Source: Ephemerocybe angulata (Eukaryota > Basidiomycota > Agaricomycetes > Agaricales > Psathyrellaceae). From it: a stretch of DNA of 15,313 bases. Below the pieces are notes generated by a model. The model did not search any database. It saw only the letters and a program-made list of their open reading frames with translations, and had not been told where the DNA came from. Positions 1 to 9,899 of this stretch are shown here, in pieces (position 1 is the first letter of the stretch; every line of letters starts with the position of its first letter). The DNA lies in NCBI GenBank assembly GCA_013368325.1, contig JAACJK010000054.1:1-15313 (forward strand), read 5' to 3'. Both the position numbers and the translations under genes were made by a program.

Positions 1-1401
1 GAGGGTTGGACGTTTGAAAGCAAGTCGATCAAGGGTCAGGGAGGTCGAGGGAGGTTTGAGAGGGTGACACGTGAACGTGCGAGGCAGCACGTGAGAAAGA
101 GATCATGTGAACGCAAGCAGTGCATTGGGGCGAGGTTTAGGAAAGACAGCACGGATGAGGTGGAAAGGGAGAAGAGAGTAGTTTGGAATGGACAGGGACA
201 GAGGAGTGAGTTGGGAGGAGGGTTAGGCAGGGCATCTTGGATGAAGGGTGTGGGACAGAGATGGGTGCCGTGTTGGATGCGGGCGGTGAGATGACGCCGA
301 GCGAGATGCATGTGTGTGGGAATCGCAGGGGCATGTGACGGGAATAAGGCGTTTGGACAATGGTGGGAAAGAGTCATCAAATCGGTTGATGGAAATGATG
401 TGGCGTGGCGTGGGAATTGCAGATGCGGTCGGGGAAGAGAGCGGCCGTTCGGACGAGGTTTAGGCATCACAGAAGATCAATGAATTGGCAAGATTGAGAC
501 ATGCTGGTGGGTCAAGTGGGAGTGATGTATGTGAAGAACACGGAGGAATGAGAGCATCCGGGAAAGGGTTAGGAAATTGAGACAAGGCAGTGGTCGTAGA
601 GTGGCGAGTCGCGGTGTGCGGAGATGGTTGAAACCGTTTGGACAAGGTTAGGAGACAATGCGGAAGACAAATGGAATGGAAACAGATCGAGGCGTTTGAA
701 AGGAAAGGCAAGCGAGAAGAGATGCATGTGCGATACGGGGAGTCCGTTTGGGAGAGGTTTAGGAAATGGAACGAGAGCGAGGTGTTTGAACCGAGTTTGA
801 AAGGAAACACAAGCAGACCGTGCGGGAGAGGTTTAGGGAATCAGATGGAGAGAACGGGGAGCGTTGAAGCATGCGCAATGGCAGGAGGTGTTTGAAAGGA
901 AATGATGCAGGCGGAGAAGGGCAAGGGAGAGGGTTTGGGAATGGAAATGAAATGAAGAGGGTCGAACATTTGAAAGCGAGTTGTTGGTGGATCGCAGGCT
1001 CAGGGAGATCGAGGGAAAGTCCGAGGGTGACACGGGAACACACGAGGCAGTGCGTGAGAAAGAGATCATGTGAACGCAAGCCATGCGTCAGGGCGAGGTT
1101 TAGGATACATCGTGGATGAGGTCAAGGTGTGCGACGGAGCAAGTCGGTGTGCGGAGATGGTTGAAAACGTTTGGACAAGGGTTAGGAGACAACGCGGAAG
1201 GCAAATGTGTCGGGTTGAATGGAAACAGAACAAGGTGTTTATGCAAGCGAGAAGAGATGCATGTGCAAGACGTGGAGTCCGTTGGGGAGAGGTTTAGGAA
1301 ATAAAATGGGGAGAGTTAGGGAAGCGTGGATGTGGTCGATGCATGCGAAATGGAGGGAGGGGTTGGAAAGAAAATGATGCAGGTGGAGAGGAGTGTAAGG
1401 A
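1..1401 (+). repeat. Satellite unit, copy 1
   Basis: Complete 1401-bp unit at the left edge, about 15-19 bp shorter than the interior copies. The shortfall is spread over many small losses: one base near 50, one A in the A-run near 136, single Gs near 196 and 252, two bases near 289 (GTGAGATGACG where interior copies have GTGAGAGATGACG), five bases near 345 (AATAAGGCG where others have AATAAACAAGGGCG), and one G near 648. It shares the GACAGAGGAGTGAG form (198-210) and the shortened GTGAGA-YGACG form with copy 11 only. It shares GTGTAAGGAGAGGG at its right end with copy 2. Substitutions are scarce. Whether the losses are biological or consensus errors cannot be told from sequence alone. Confidence 0.95.
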
Positions 1402-2813
1402 GAGGGTTGGACGTTTGAAAGCAAGTCGATCAAGGGTCAGGGAGGTCGAGGGAGAGTTTGAGAGGGTGACACGTGAACGTGCGAGGCAGCACGTGAGAAA
1501 GAGATCATGTGAACGCAAGCAGTGCATTGGGGCGAGGTTTAGGAAAAGACAGCGGATGAGGTGGAAAGGGAGAAGAGAGTAGTTTGGAATGGACAGGGGA
1601 CAGAGCGAGTGAGTTGGGAGGAGGGTTAGGCAGGGCATCTTGGATGAAGGGTGTGGGGACAGAGATGGGTGCCGTGTTGGATGCGGGCGGTGAGAGATGA
1701 CGCCGAGCGAGATGCATGTGTGTGGGAATCGCAGGGGCATGTGACGGGAATAAACAAGGGCGTTTGGACAATGGTGGGAAAGAGTCATCAAATCCGGTTG
1801 ATGGAAATGATGTGGCGTGGCGTGGAATTGCAGATGCGGTCGGGGAAGAGAGCGGCCGTTCGGACGAGGTTTAGGCATCACAGAAGATCAATGAATTGGC
1901 AAGATTGAGACATGCTGGTGGGTCAAGTGGGAGTGATGTATGTGCAGAACACGGAATGAGAGCATCCGGGAAAGGGTTAGGAAATTGAGACAAGGCAGTG
2001 GTCGTAGAGTGGCGAGTCGCGGTGTGCGGAGATGGTTGAAACCGTTTGGACAAGGGTTAGGAGACAATGCGGAAGACAAATGGAATGGAAACAGATCGAG
2101 GCGTTTGAAAGGAAAGGCAAGCGAGAAGAGATGCATGTGCGATACGGGGAGTCCGTTTGGGAGAGGTTTAGGAAATGGAACGAGAGCGAGGTGTTTGAAC
2201 CGAGTTTGAAAGGAAACACAAGCAGACCGTGCGGGAGAGGTTTAGGGAATCAGATGGAGAGAACGGGGGAGCGTTGAAGCATGCGCAATGGCAGGAGGTG
2301 TTTGAAAGGAAATGATGCAGGCGGAGAAGGGCAAGGGAGAGGGTTTGGGAATGGAAATGAAATGAAGAGGGTCGAACATTTGAAAGCGAGTTGTTGGTGG
2401 ATCGCAGGCTCAGGGAGATCGAGGGAAAGTCCGAGAGGGTGACACGGGAACACACGAGGCAGTGCGTGAGAAAGAGATCATGTGAACGCAAGCCATGCGT
2501 CAGGGCGAGGTTTAGGATACATCGTGGATGAGGTCAAGGTGTGCGACGGAGCAAGTCGGTGTGCGGAGATGGTTGAAAACGTTTGGACAAGGGTTAGGAG
2601 ACAACGCGGAAGGCAAATGTGTCGGGTTGAATGGAAACAGAACAAGGTGTTTATGCAAGCGAGAAGAGATGCATGTGCAAGACGTGGAGTCCGTTGGGGA
2701 GAGGTTTAGGAAATAAAATGGGGAGAGTTAGGGAAGCGTGGATGTGGTCGATGCATGCGAAATGGAGGGAGGGGTTGGAAAGAAAATGATGCAGGTGGAG
2801 AGGAGTGTAAGGA
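1402..2813 (+). repeat. Satellite unit, copy 2
   Basis: Complete 1412-bp unit. Private or partly shared variants: ACAGCGGATG at 1550-1559 (two bases shorter than the common ACAGCACGGATG, also seen in copy 7), GTGGAATTGC near 1822 with one G missing, GTGCAGAACACGGAATG at 1942-1958 (the C is shared with copy 11; three bases of GAGGAATG are missing), and a five-G run near 2265 where most copies have four. It ends with the same GTGTAAGGAGAGGG junction as copy 1, while copies 3 onward have one more G there. Confidence 0.95.
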
Positions 2814-4231
2814 GAGGGTTGGACGTTTGAAAGCAAGTCGATCAAGGGTCAGGGAGGTCGAGGGAGAGTTTGAGAGGGTGACACGTGAACGTGCGAGGCA
2901 GCACGTGAGAAAGAGATCATGTGAACGCAAGCAGTGCATTGGGGCGAGGTTTAGGAAAAGACAGCACGGATGAGGTGGAAAGGGAGAAGAGAGTAGTTTG
3001 GAATGGGACAGGGGACAGAGCGAGTGAGTTGGGAGGAGGGTTAGGCAGGGCATCTTGGATGAAGGGTGTGGGGACAGAGATGGGTGCCGTGTTGGATGCG
3101 GGCGGTGAGAGATGACGCCGAGCGAGATGCATGTGTGTGGGAATCGCAGGGGCATGTGACGGGAATAAACAAGGGCGTTTGGACAATGGTGGGAAAGAGT
3201 CATCAAATCCGGTTGATGGAAATGATGTGGCGTGGCGTGGGAATTGCAGATGCGGTCGGGGAAGAGAGCGGCCGTTCGGACGAGGTTTAGGCATCACAGA
3301 AGATCAATGAATTGGCAAGATTGAGACATGCTGGTGGGTCAAGTGGGAGTGATGTATGTGAAGAACACGGAGGAATGAGAGCATCCGGGAAAGGGTTAGG
3401 AAATTGAGACAAGGCAGTGGTCGTAGAGTGGCGAGTCGCGGTGTGCGGAGATGGTTGAAACCGTTTGGACAAGGGTTAGGAGACAATGCGGAAGACAAAT
3501 GGAATGGAAACAGATCGAGGCGTTTGAAAGGAAAGGCAAGCGAGAAGAGATGCATGTGCGATACGGGGAGTCCGTTTGGGAGAGGTTTAGGAAATGGAAC
3601 GAGAGCGAGGTGTTTGAACCGAGTTTGAAAGGAAACACAAGCAGACCGTGCGGGAGAGGTTTAGGGAATCAGATGGAGAGAACGGGGAGCGTTGAAGCAT
3701 GCGCAATGGCAGGAGGTGTTTGAAAGGAAATGATGCAGGCGGAGAAGGGCAAGGGAGAGGGTTTGGGAATGGAAATGAAATGAAGAGGGTCGAACATTTG
3801 AAAGCGAGTTGTTGGTGGATCGCAGGCTCAGGGAGATCGAGGGAAAGTCCGAGAGGGTGACACGGGAACACACGAGGCAGTGCGTGAGAAAGAGATCATG
3901 TGAACGCAAGCCATGCGTCAGGGCGAGGTTTAGGATACATCGTGGATGAGGTCAAGGTGTGCGACGGAGCAAGTCGGTGTGCGGAGATGGTTGAAAACGT
4001 TTTGACAAGGGTTAGGAGACAACGCGGAAGGCAAATGTGTCGGGTTGAATGGAAACAGAACAAGGTGTTTATGCAAGCGAGAAGAGATGCATGTGCAAGA
4101 CGTGGAGTCCGTTGGGGAGAGGTTTAGGAAATAAAATGGGGAGAGTTAGGGAAGCGTGGATGTGGTCGATGCATGCGAAATGGAGGGAGGGGTTGGAAAA
4201 GAAATGATGCAGTGGAGAGGAGTGTAAGGGA
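2814..4231 (+). repeat. Satellite unit, copy 3
   Basis: Complete 1418-bp unit, close to the apparent consensus length. A true G-to-T substitution lies at about 4003 (CGTTTTGACAAGG in place of CGTTTGGACAAGG). The A-run and G-run lengths differ near 4196-4216 (GGAAAAGAAATGATGCAGTGG against GGAAAGAAAATGATGCAGGTGG). Near 3233 it carries the GGCGTGGCGTGGG form, like copies 1 and 9, where copies 4, 5, 6, 8 and 10 have GGCGTGGCCGTGGG. Confidence 0.96.
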
Positions 4232-5647
4232 GAGGGTTGGACGTTTGAAAGCAAGTCGATCAAGGGTCAGGGAGGTCGAGGGAGAGTTTGAGAGGGTGAC
4301 ACGTGAACGTGCGAGGCAGCACGTGAGAAAGAGATCATGTGAACGCAAGCAGTGCATTGGGGCGAGGTTTAGGAAAAGACAGCACGGATGAGGTGGAAAG
4401 GGAGAAGAGAGTAGTTTGGAATGGACAGGGGACAGAGCGAGTGAGTTGGGAGGAGGGTTAGGCAGGGCATCTTGGATGAAGGGTGTGGGGACAGAGATGG
4501 GTGCCGTGTTGGATGCGGGCGGTGAGAGATGACGCCGAGCGAGATGCATGTGTGTGGGAATCGCAGGGGCATGTGACGGGAATAAACAAGGGCGTTTGGA
4601 CAATGGTGGGAAAGAGTCATCAAATCCGGTTGATGGAAATGATGTGGCGTGGCCGTGGGAATTGCAGATGCGGTCGGGGAAGAGAGCGGCCGTTCGGACG
4701 AGGTTTAGGCATCACAGAAGATCAATGAATTGGCAAGATTGAGACATGCTGGTGGGTCAAGTGGGAGTGATGTATGTGAAGAACACGGAGGAATGAGAGC
4801 ATCCGGGAAAGGGTTAGGAAATTGAGACAAGGCAGTGGTCGTAGAGTGGCGAGTCGCGGTGTGCGGAGATGGTTGAAACCGTTTGGACAAGGGTTAGGAG
4901 ACAATGCGGAAGACAAATGGAATGGAAACAGATCGAGGCGTTTGAAAGGAAAGGCAAGCGAGAAGAGATGCATGTGCGATACGGGGAGTCCGTTTGGGAG
5001 AGGTTTAGGAAATGGAACGAGAGCGAGGGTTTGAACCGAGTTTGAAAGGAAACACAAGCAGACCGTGCGGGAGAGGTTTAGGGAATCAGATGGAGAGAAC
5101 GGGGAGCGTTGAAGCATGCGCAATGGCAGGAGGTGTTTGAAAGGAAATGATGCAGGCGGAGAAGGGCAAGGGAGAGGGTTTGGGAATGGAAATGAAATGA
5201 AGAGGGTCGAACATTTGAAAGCGAGTTGTTGGTGGATCGCAGGCTCAGGGAGATCGAGGGAAAGTCCGAGAGGGTGACACGGGAACACACGAGGCAGTGC
5301 GTGAGAAAGAGATCATGTGAACGCAAGCCATGCGTCAGGGCGAGGTTTAGGATACATCGTGGATGAGGTCAAGGTGTGCGACGGAGCAAGTCGGTGTGCG
5401 GAGATGGTTGAAAACGTTTGGACAAGGGTTAGGAGACAACGCGGAAGGCAAATGTGTCGGGTTGAATGGAAACAGAACAAGGTGTTTATGCAAGCGAGAA
5501 AGATGCATGTGCAAGACGTGGAGTCCGTTGGGGAGAGGTTTAGGAAATAAAATGGGGAGAGTTAGGGAAGCGTGGATGTGGTCGATGCATGCGAAATGGA
5601 GGGAGGGGTTGGAAAGAAATGATGCAGGTGGAGAGGAGTGTAAGGGA
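4232..5647 (+). repeat. Satellite unit, copy 4
   Basis: Complete 1416-bp unit. It lacks one T in GAGCGAGGGTTTGAACC near 5027 (others GAGCGAGGTGTTTGAACC), one G in the GAGAAAGATGCATG segment near 5498, and one A in GGAAAGAAATGATG near 5612. Otherwise it is almost identical to copies 3, 5 and 6. Confidence 0.96.
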
Positions 5648-7065
5648 GAGGGTTGGACGTTTGAAAGCAAGTCGATCAAGGGTCAGGGAGGTCGAGGGAG
5701 AGTTTGAGAGGGTGACACGTGAACGTGCGAGGCAGCACGTGAGAAAGAGATCATGTGAACGCAAGCAGTGCATTGGGCGAGGTTTAGGAAAAGACAGCAC
5801 GGATGAGGTGGAAAGGGAGAAGAGAGTAGTTTGGAATGGGACAGGGGACAGAGCGAGTGAGTTGGGAGGAGGGTTAGGCAGGGCATCTTGGATGAAGGGT
5901 GTGGGGACAGAGATGGGTGCCGTGTTGGATGCGGGCGGTGAGAGATGACGCCGAGCGAGATGCATGTGTGTGGGAATCGCAGGGGCATGTGACGGGAATA
6001 AACAAGGGCGTTTGGACAATGGTGGGAAAGAGTCATCAAATCCGGTTGATGGAAATGATGTGGCGTGGCCGTGGGAATTGCAGATGCGGTCGGGGAAGAG
6101 AGCGGCCGTTCGGACGAGGTTTAGGCATCACAGAAGATCAATGAATTGGCAAGATTGAGACATGCTGGTGGGTCAAGTGGGAGTGATGTATGTGAAGAAC
6201 ACGGAGGAATGAGAGCATCCGGGAAAGGGTTAGGAAATTGAGACAAGGCAGTGGTCGTAGAGTGGCGAGTCGCGGTGTGCGGAGATGGTTGAAACCGTTT
6301 GGACAAGGGTTAGGAGACAATGCGGAAGACAAATGGAATGGAAACAGATCGAGGCGTTTGAAAGAAAGGCAAGCGAGAAGAGATGCATGTGCGATACGGG
6401 GAGTCCGTTTGGGAGAGGTTTAGGAAATGGAACGAGAGCGAGGTGTTTGAACCGAGTTTGAAAGGAAACACAAGCAGACCGTGCGGGAGAGGTTTAGGGA
6501 ATCAGATGGAGAGAACGGGGAGCGTTGAAGCATGCGCAATGGCAGGAGGTGTTTGAAAGGAAATGATGCAGGCGGAGAAGGGCAAGGGAGAGGGTTTGGG
6601 AATGGAAATGAAATGAAGAGGGTCGAACATTTGAAAGCGAGTTGTTGGTGGATCGCAGGCTCAGGGAGATCGAGGGAAAGTCCGAGAGGGTGACACGGGA
6701 ACACACGAGGCAGTGCGTGAGAAAGAGATCATGTGAACGCAAGCCATGCGTCAGGGCGAGGTTTAGGATACATCGTGGATGAGGTCAAGGTGTGCGACGG
6801 AGCAAGTCGGTGTGCGGAGATGGTTGAAAACGTTTGGACAAGGGTTAGGAGACAACGCGGAAGGCAAATGTGTCGGGTTGAATGGAAACAGAACAAGGTG
6901 TTTATGCAAGCGAGAAGAGATGCATGTGCAAGACGTGGAGTCCGTTGGGGAGAGGTTTAGGAAATAAAATGGGGAGAGTTAGGGAAGCGTGGATGTGGTC
7001 GATGCATGCGAAATGGAGGGAGGGGTTGGAAAGAAAATGATGCAGGTGGAGAGGAGTGTAAGGGA
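5648..7065 (+). repeat. Satellite unit, copy 5
   Basis: Complete 1418-bp unit. The only differences I noted from copy 6 are run-length changes: CATTGGGCGAGG near 5771 (others CATTGGGGCGAGG), TTTGAAAGAAAGG near 6359 (others TTTGAAAGGAAAGG), and a GTGGTCG near 7000 that is intact where copy 6 has lost two bases. Confidence 0.96.
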
Positions 7066-7133
7066 GAGGGTTGGACGTTTGAAAGCAAGTCGATCAAGGG
7101 TCAGGGAGGTCGAGGGAGAGTTTGAGAGGGTGA

Positions 7134-7159
7134 CACGTGAACGTGCGAGGCAGCACGTG
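7134..7159. other. Double CACGTG motif with short hairpin potential
   Basis: CACGTG palindromes lie at 7134-7139 and 7154-7159. Between them, ACGTGC (7141-7146) and GCACGT (7153-7158) are inverted complements around a six-base loop. The element is unchanged in all eleven copies, including the diverged copy 11. CACGTG is the E-box/G-box core bound by bHLH-type factors in eukaryotes; any binding here is speculation. The matching place in sub-unit X (8112-8141) has lost the palindromes. Confidence 0.5.
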
Positions 7160-7193
7160 AGAAAGAGATCATGTGAACGCAAGCAGTGCATTG

Positions 7194-7639
7194 GGGCGAG
7201 GTTTAGGAAAAGACAGCACGGATGAGGTGGAAAGGGAGAAGAGAGTAGTTTGGAATGGGACAGGGGACAGAGCGAGTGAGTTGGGAGGAGGGTTAGGCAG
7301 GGCATCTTGGATGAAGGGTGTGGGGACAGAGATGGGTGCCGTGTTGGATGCGGGCGGTGAGAGATGACGCCGAGCGAGATGCATGTGTGTGGGAATCGCA
7401 GGGGCATGTGACGGGAATAAACAAGGGCGTTTGGACAATGGTGGGAAAGAGTCATCAAATCCGGTTGATGGAAATGATGTGGCGTGGCCGTGGGAATTGC
7501 AGATGCGGTCGGGGAAGAGAGCGGCCGTTCGGACGAGGTTTAGGCATCACAGAAGATCAATGAATTGGCAAGATTGAGACATGCTGGTGGGTCAAGTGGG
7601 AGTGATGTATGTGAAGAACACGGAGGAATGAGAGCATCC
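7194..7639 (+). repeat. Sub-unit Z (third, most diverged internal repeat), shown in copy 6
   Basis: This is the 446-bp part of the unit between the GCGAGGTTTAGG near 7197 and the start of sub-unit X. It carries the shared markers in the same order as X and Y: a TTAGG start motif (7203), GTTTGGAATGGGACAGG at 7248, GATGCATG at 7378 and GGAAATGATG near 7470. It also contains a second GCGAGG-like GACGAGGTTTAGG at 7533-7544 and the G-rich stretch 7283-7325. Base-by-base similarity to X and Y is weak outside the markers, so common origin is inferred from marker order and spacing (+54, +184 and +278 from the start, against +78, +165 and +279 in Y). Confidence 0.5.
7283..7336 (+). other. G-rich segment with weak G-quadruplex potential
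   Basis: G-runs of three or four lie at 7283-7285, 7290-7292, 7300-7302, 7316-7318, 7322-7325 and 7334-7336, with another at 7263-7266 upstream. The four runs 7290-7325 have loops of 7, 13 and 3 bases, so any quadruplex would have one long loop. The segment recurs in each copy with small run-length changes. Structural potential only; no function is implied. Confidence 0.3.
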
Positions 7640-8173
7640 GGGAAAGGGTTAGGAAATTGAGACAAGGCAGTGGTCGTAGAGTGGCGAGTCGCGGTGTGCG
7701 GAGATGGTTGAAACCGTTTGGACAAGGGTTAGGAGACAATGCGGAAGACAAATGGAATGGAAACAGATCGAGGCGTTTGAAAGGAAAGGCAAGCGAGAAG
7801 AGATGCATGTGCGATACGGGGAGTCCGTTTGGGAGAGGTTTAGGAAATGGAACGAGAGCGAGGTGTTTGAACCGAGTTTGAAAGGAAACACAAGCAGACC
7901 GTGCGGGAGAGGTTTAGGGAATCAGATGGAGAGAACGGGGAGCGTTGAAGCATGCGCAATGGCAGGAGGTGTTTGAAAGGAAATGATGCAGGCGGAGAAG
8001 GGCAAGGGAGAGGGTTTGGGAATGGAAATGAAATGAAGAGGGTCGAACATTTGAAAGCGAGTTGTTGGTGGATCGCAGGCTCAGGGAGATCGAGGGAAAG
8101 TCCGAGAGGGTGACACGGGAACACACGAGGCAGTGCGTGAGAAAGAGATCATGTGAACGCAAGCCATGCGTCA
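7640..8173 (+). repeat. Sub-unit X, shown in copy 6
   Basis: A 534-bp internal repeat that aligns clearly with sub-unit Y. Matching blocks are GGTGTGCGGAGATGGTTGAA (7693 against 8229), CGTTTGGACAAGGGTTAGG (7715 against 8251), GAGAAGAGATGCATGTGC (about 536 bp apart), GAGTCCGTTGGG-like and GGTTTAGGAAAT, GCATGCG (near 7951 against 8423), AAATGATGCAGG (7981 against 8453), and then GAGGGTGACACG through GAGATCATGTGAACGCAAG (8139 against 8577). The offset falls from 536 to about 440 along the alignment, so X carries roughly 95 bp absent from Y, including the additional TTTAGGG motif at 7913-7919. Confidence 0.85.
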
Positions 8174-8611
8174 GGGCGAGGTTTAGGATACATCGTGGAT
8201 GAGGTCAAGGTGTGCGACGGAGCAAGTCGGTGTGCGGAGATGGTTGAAAACGTTTGGACAAGGGTTAGGAGACAACGCGGAAGGCAAATGTGTCGGGTTG
8301 AATGGAAACAGAACAAGGTGTTTATGCAAGCGAGAAGAGATGCATGTGCAAGACGTGGAGTCCGTTGGGGAGAGGTTTAGGAAATAAAATGGGGAGAGTT
8401 AGGGAAGCGTGGATGGTCGATGCATGCGAAATGGAGGGAGGGGTTGGAAAGAAAATGATGCAGGTGGAGAGGAGTGTAAGGGAGAGGGTTGGACGTTTGA
8501 AAGCAAGTCGATCAAGGGTCAGGGAGGTCGAGGGAGAGTTTGAGAGGGTGACACGTGAACGTGCGAGGCAGCACGTGAGAAAGAGATCATGTGAACGCAA
8601 GCAGTGCATTG
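8174..8611 (+). repeat. Sub-unit Y, shown across the copy 6/7 phase point
   Basis: A 438-bp internal repeat, paralogous to X. It starts at the GCGAGGTTTAGGATAC motif and runs across the arbitrary copy boundary to the next GCGAGGTTTAGG. Markers are TTAGG 8183, GTTTGGA 8252, GATGCATG 8339 and AAATGATG 8453. It carries a well-preserved CACGTG doublet at its right end, where X has the decayed form GACACGGGAACACACG. X, Y and Z together sum to the full unit, so the 1.42 kb period is best read as a trimer of about 472-bp ancestral repeats. Confidence 0.85.
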
Positions 8612-9899
8612 GGGCGAGGTTTAGGAAAAGACAGCGGATGAGGTGGAAAGGGAGAAGAGAGTAGTTTGGAATGGGACAGGGGACAGAGCGAGTGAGTTGG
8701 GAGGAGGGTTAGGCAGGGCATCTTGGATGAAGGGTGTGGGGACAGAGATGGGTGCCGTGTTGGATGCGGGCGGTGAGAGATGACGCCGAGCGAGATGCAT
8801 GTGTGTGGGAATCGCAGGGGCATGTGACGGGAATAAACAAGGGCGTTTGGACAATGGTGGGAAAGAGTCATCAAATCCGGTTGATGGAAATGATGTGGCG
8901 TGGGCGTGGGAATTGCAGATGCGGTCGGGGAAGAGAGCGGCCGTTCGGACGAGGTTTAGGCATCACAGAAGATCAATGAATTGGCAAGATTGAGACATGC
9001 TGGTGGGTCAAGTGGGAGTGATGTATGTGAAGAACACGGAGGAATGAGAGCATCCGGGAAAGGGTTAGGAAATTGAGACAAGGCAGTGGTCGTAGAGTGG
9101 CGAGTCGCGGTGTGCGGAGATGGTTGAAACCGTTTGGACAAGGGTTAGGAGACAATGCGGAAGACAAATGGAATGGAAACAGATCGAGGCGTTTGAAAGG
9201 AAAGGCAAGCGAGAAGAGATGCATGTGCGATACGGGGAGTCCGTTTGGGAGAGGTTTAGGAAATGGAACGAGAGCGAGGTGTTTGAACCGAGTTTGAAAG
9301 GAAACACAGCAGACCGTGCGGGAGAGGTTTAGGGAATCAGATGGAGAGAACGGGGAGCGTTGAAGCATGCGCAATGGCAGGAGGTGTTTGAAAGGAAATG
9401 ATGCAGGCGGAGAAGGGCAAGGGAGAGGGTTTGGGAATGGAAATGAAATGAAGAGGGTCGAACATTTGAAAGCGAGTTGTTGGTGGATCGCAGGCTCAGG
9501 GAGATCGAGGGAAAGTCCGAGAGGTGACACGGGAACACACGAGGCAGTGCGTGAGAAAGAGATCATGTGAACGCAAGCCATGCGTCAGGGCGAGGTTTAG
9601 GATACATCGTGGATGAGGTCAAGGTGTGCGACGGAGCAAGTCGGTGTGCGGAGATGGTTGAAAACGTTTGGACAAGGGTTAGGAGACAACGCGGAAGGCA
9701 AATGTGTCGGGTTGAATGGAAACAGAACAAGGTGTTTATGCAAGCGAGAAGAGATGCATGTGCAAGACGTGGAGTCCGTTGGGGAGAGGTTTAGGAAATA
9801 AAATGGGGAGAGTTAGGGAAGCGTGGATGTGGTCGATGCATGCGAAATGGAGGGAGGGGTTGGAAAGAAAATGATGCAGGTGGAGAGGAGTGTAAGGGA
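8484..9899 (+). repeat. Satellite unit, copy 7
   Basis: Complete 1416-bp unit. It has the ACAGCGGATG form at 8630-8639 (as copy 2), GGCGTGGGCGTGGG near 8896 (as copy 11), ACACAGCAGACC near 9304 with one A missing, and GAGAGGTGACAC near 9521 with one G missing (shared with its right neighbour, copy 8). The missing A fuses reading frames on the minus strand and creates the longest open frame of the window (8973-9581, 202 codons), which shows that such frames are accidental. Confidence 0.96.

Larger units (their letters stand above)
7203..8403 (+). other. Eleven dispersed TTAGG motifs in one unit (copy 6)
   Basis: TTAGG starts at 7203, 7293, 7540, 7649, 7729, 7840, 7914, 8183, 8265, 8377 and 8399, every time preceded by G, GG or GGT. 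I saw no CCTAA on the same strand. One instance (7913-7919) is an exact TTTAGGG and one (8399-8404) an exact TTAGGG. The motifs are not in tandem: spacings are 90, 247, 109, 80, 111, 74, 269, 82, 112 and 22 bp, and the 80/111 and 82/112 pairs reflect the X/Y duplication. They are not a telomere repeat tract. Confidence 0.7.
7066..8483 (+). repeat. Satellite unit, copy 6 (reference copy for sub-structure)
   Basis: Complete 1418-bp unit used here to describe the internal layout. It carries eleven TTAGG pentamers on the + strand (starting at 7203, 7293, 7540, 7649, 7729, 7840, 7914, 8183, 8265, 8377 and 8399) and, by hand count, about 79 CpG dinucleotides, so CpG is not obviously depleted. One private change is the loss of two bases near 8412 (GTGGATGGTCG where neighbours have GTGGATGTGGTCG), which implies a consensus length nearer 1420 bp. 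No open frame spans the unit. Confidence 0.97.

Noticed and set aside
36..470. Small predicted plus- and minus-strand frames of 60-144 codons at the left end and throughout.
   Set aside because: They recur with altered ends in each copy, overlap on both strands, and show no start context, domain or conserved reading frame.
7530..7560. CENP-B box-like site around TTCGGACGAGGTTTAGG.
   Set aside because: The TTCG start fits but the required downstream CGGG is absent.
7203..8403. Telomere or interstitial telomeric tract, because of TTAGG, TTAGGG and TTTAGGG.
   Set aside because: The motifs are single and dispersed at irregular spacings of 22-269 bp, never in tandem.
8973..9581. 202-codon minus-strand open frame, the longest in the window, and similar ones at 1294-1881, 4722-5288 and 9813-10382.
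   Set aside because: They sit in different phases of the repeat, appear only where a one-base indel joins two frames, and are broken in neighbouring copies. Their Pro/Leu/Ser-rich composition follows from the pyrimidine-rich strand having few stop codons. No domain is recognisable.
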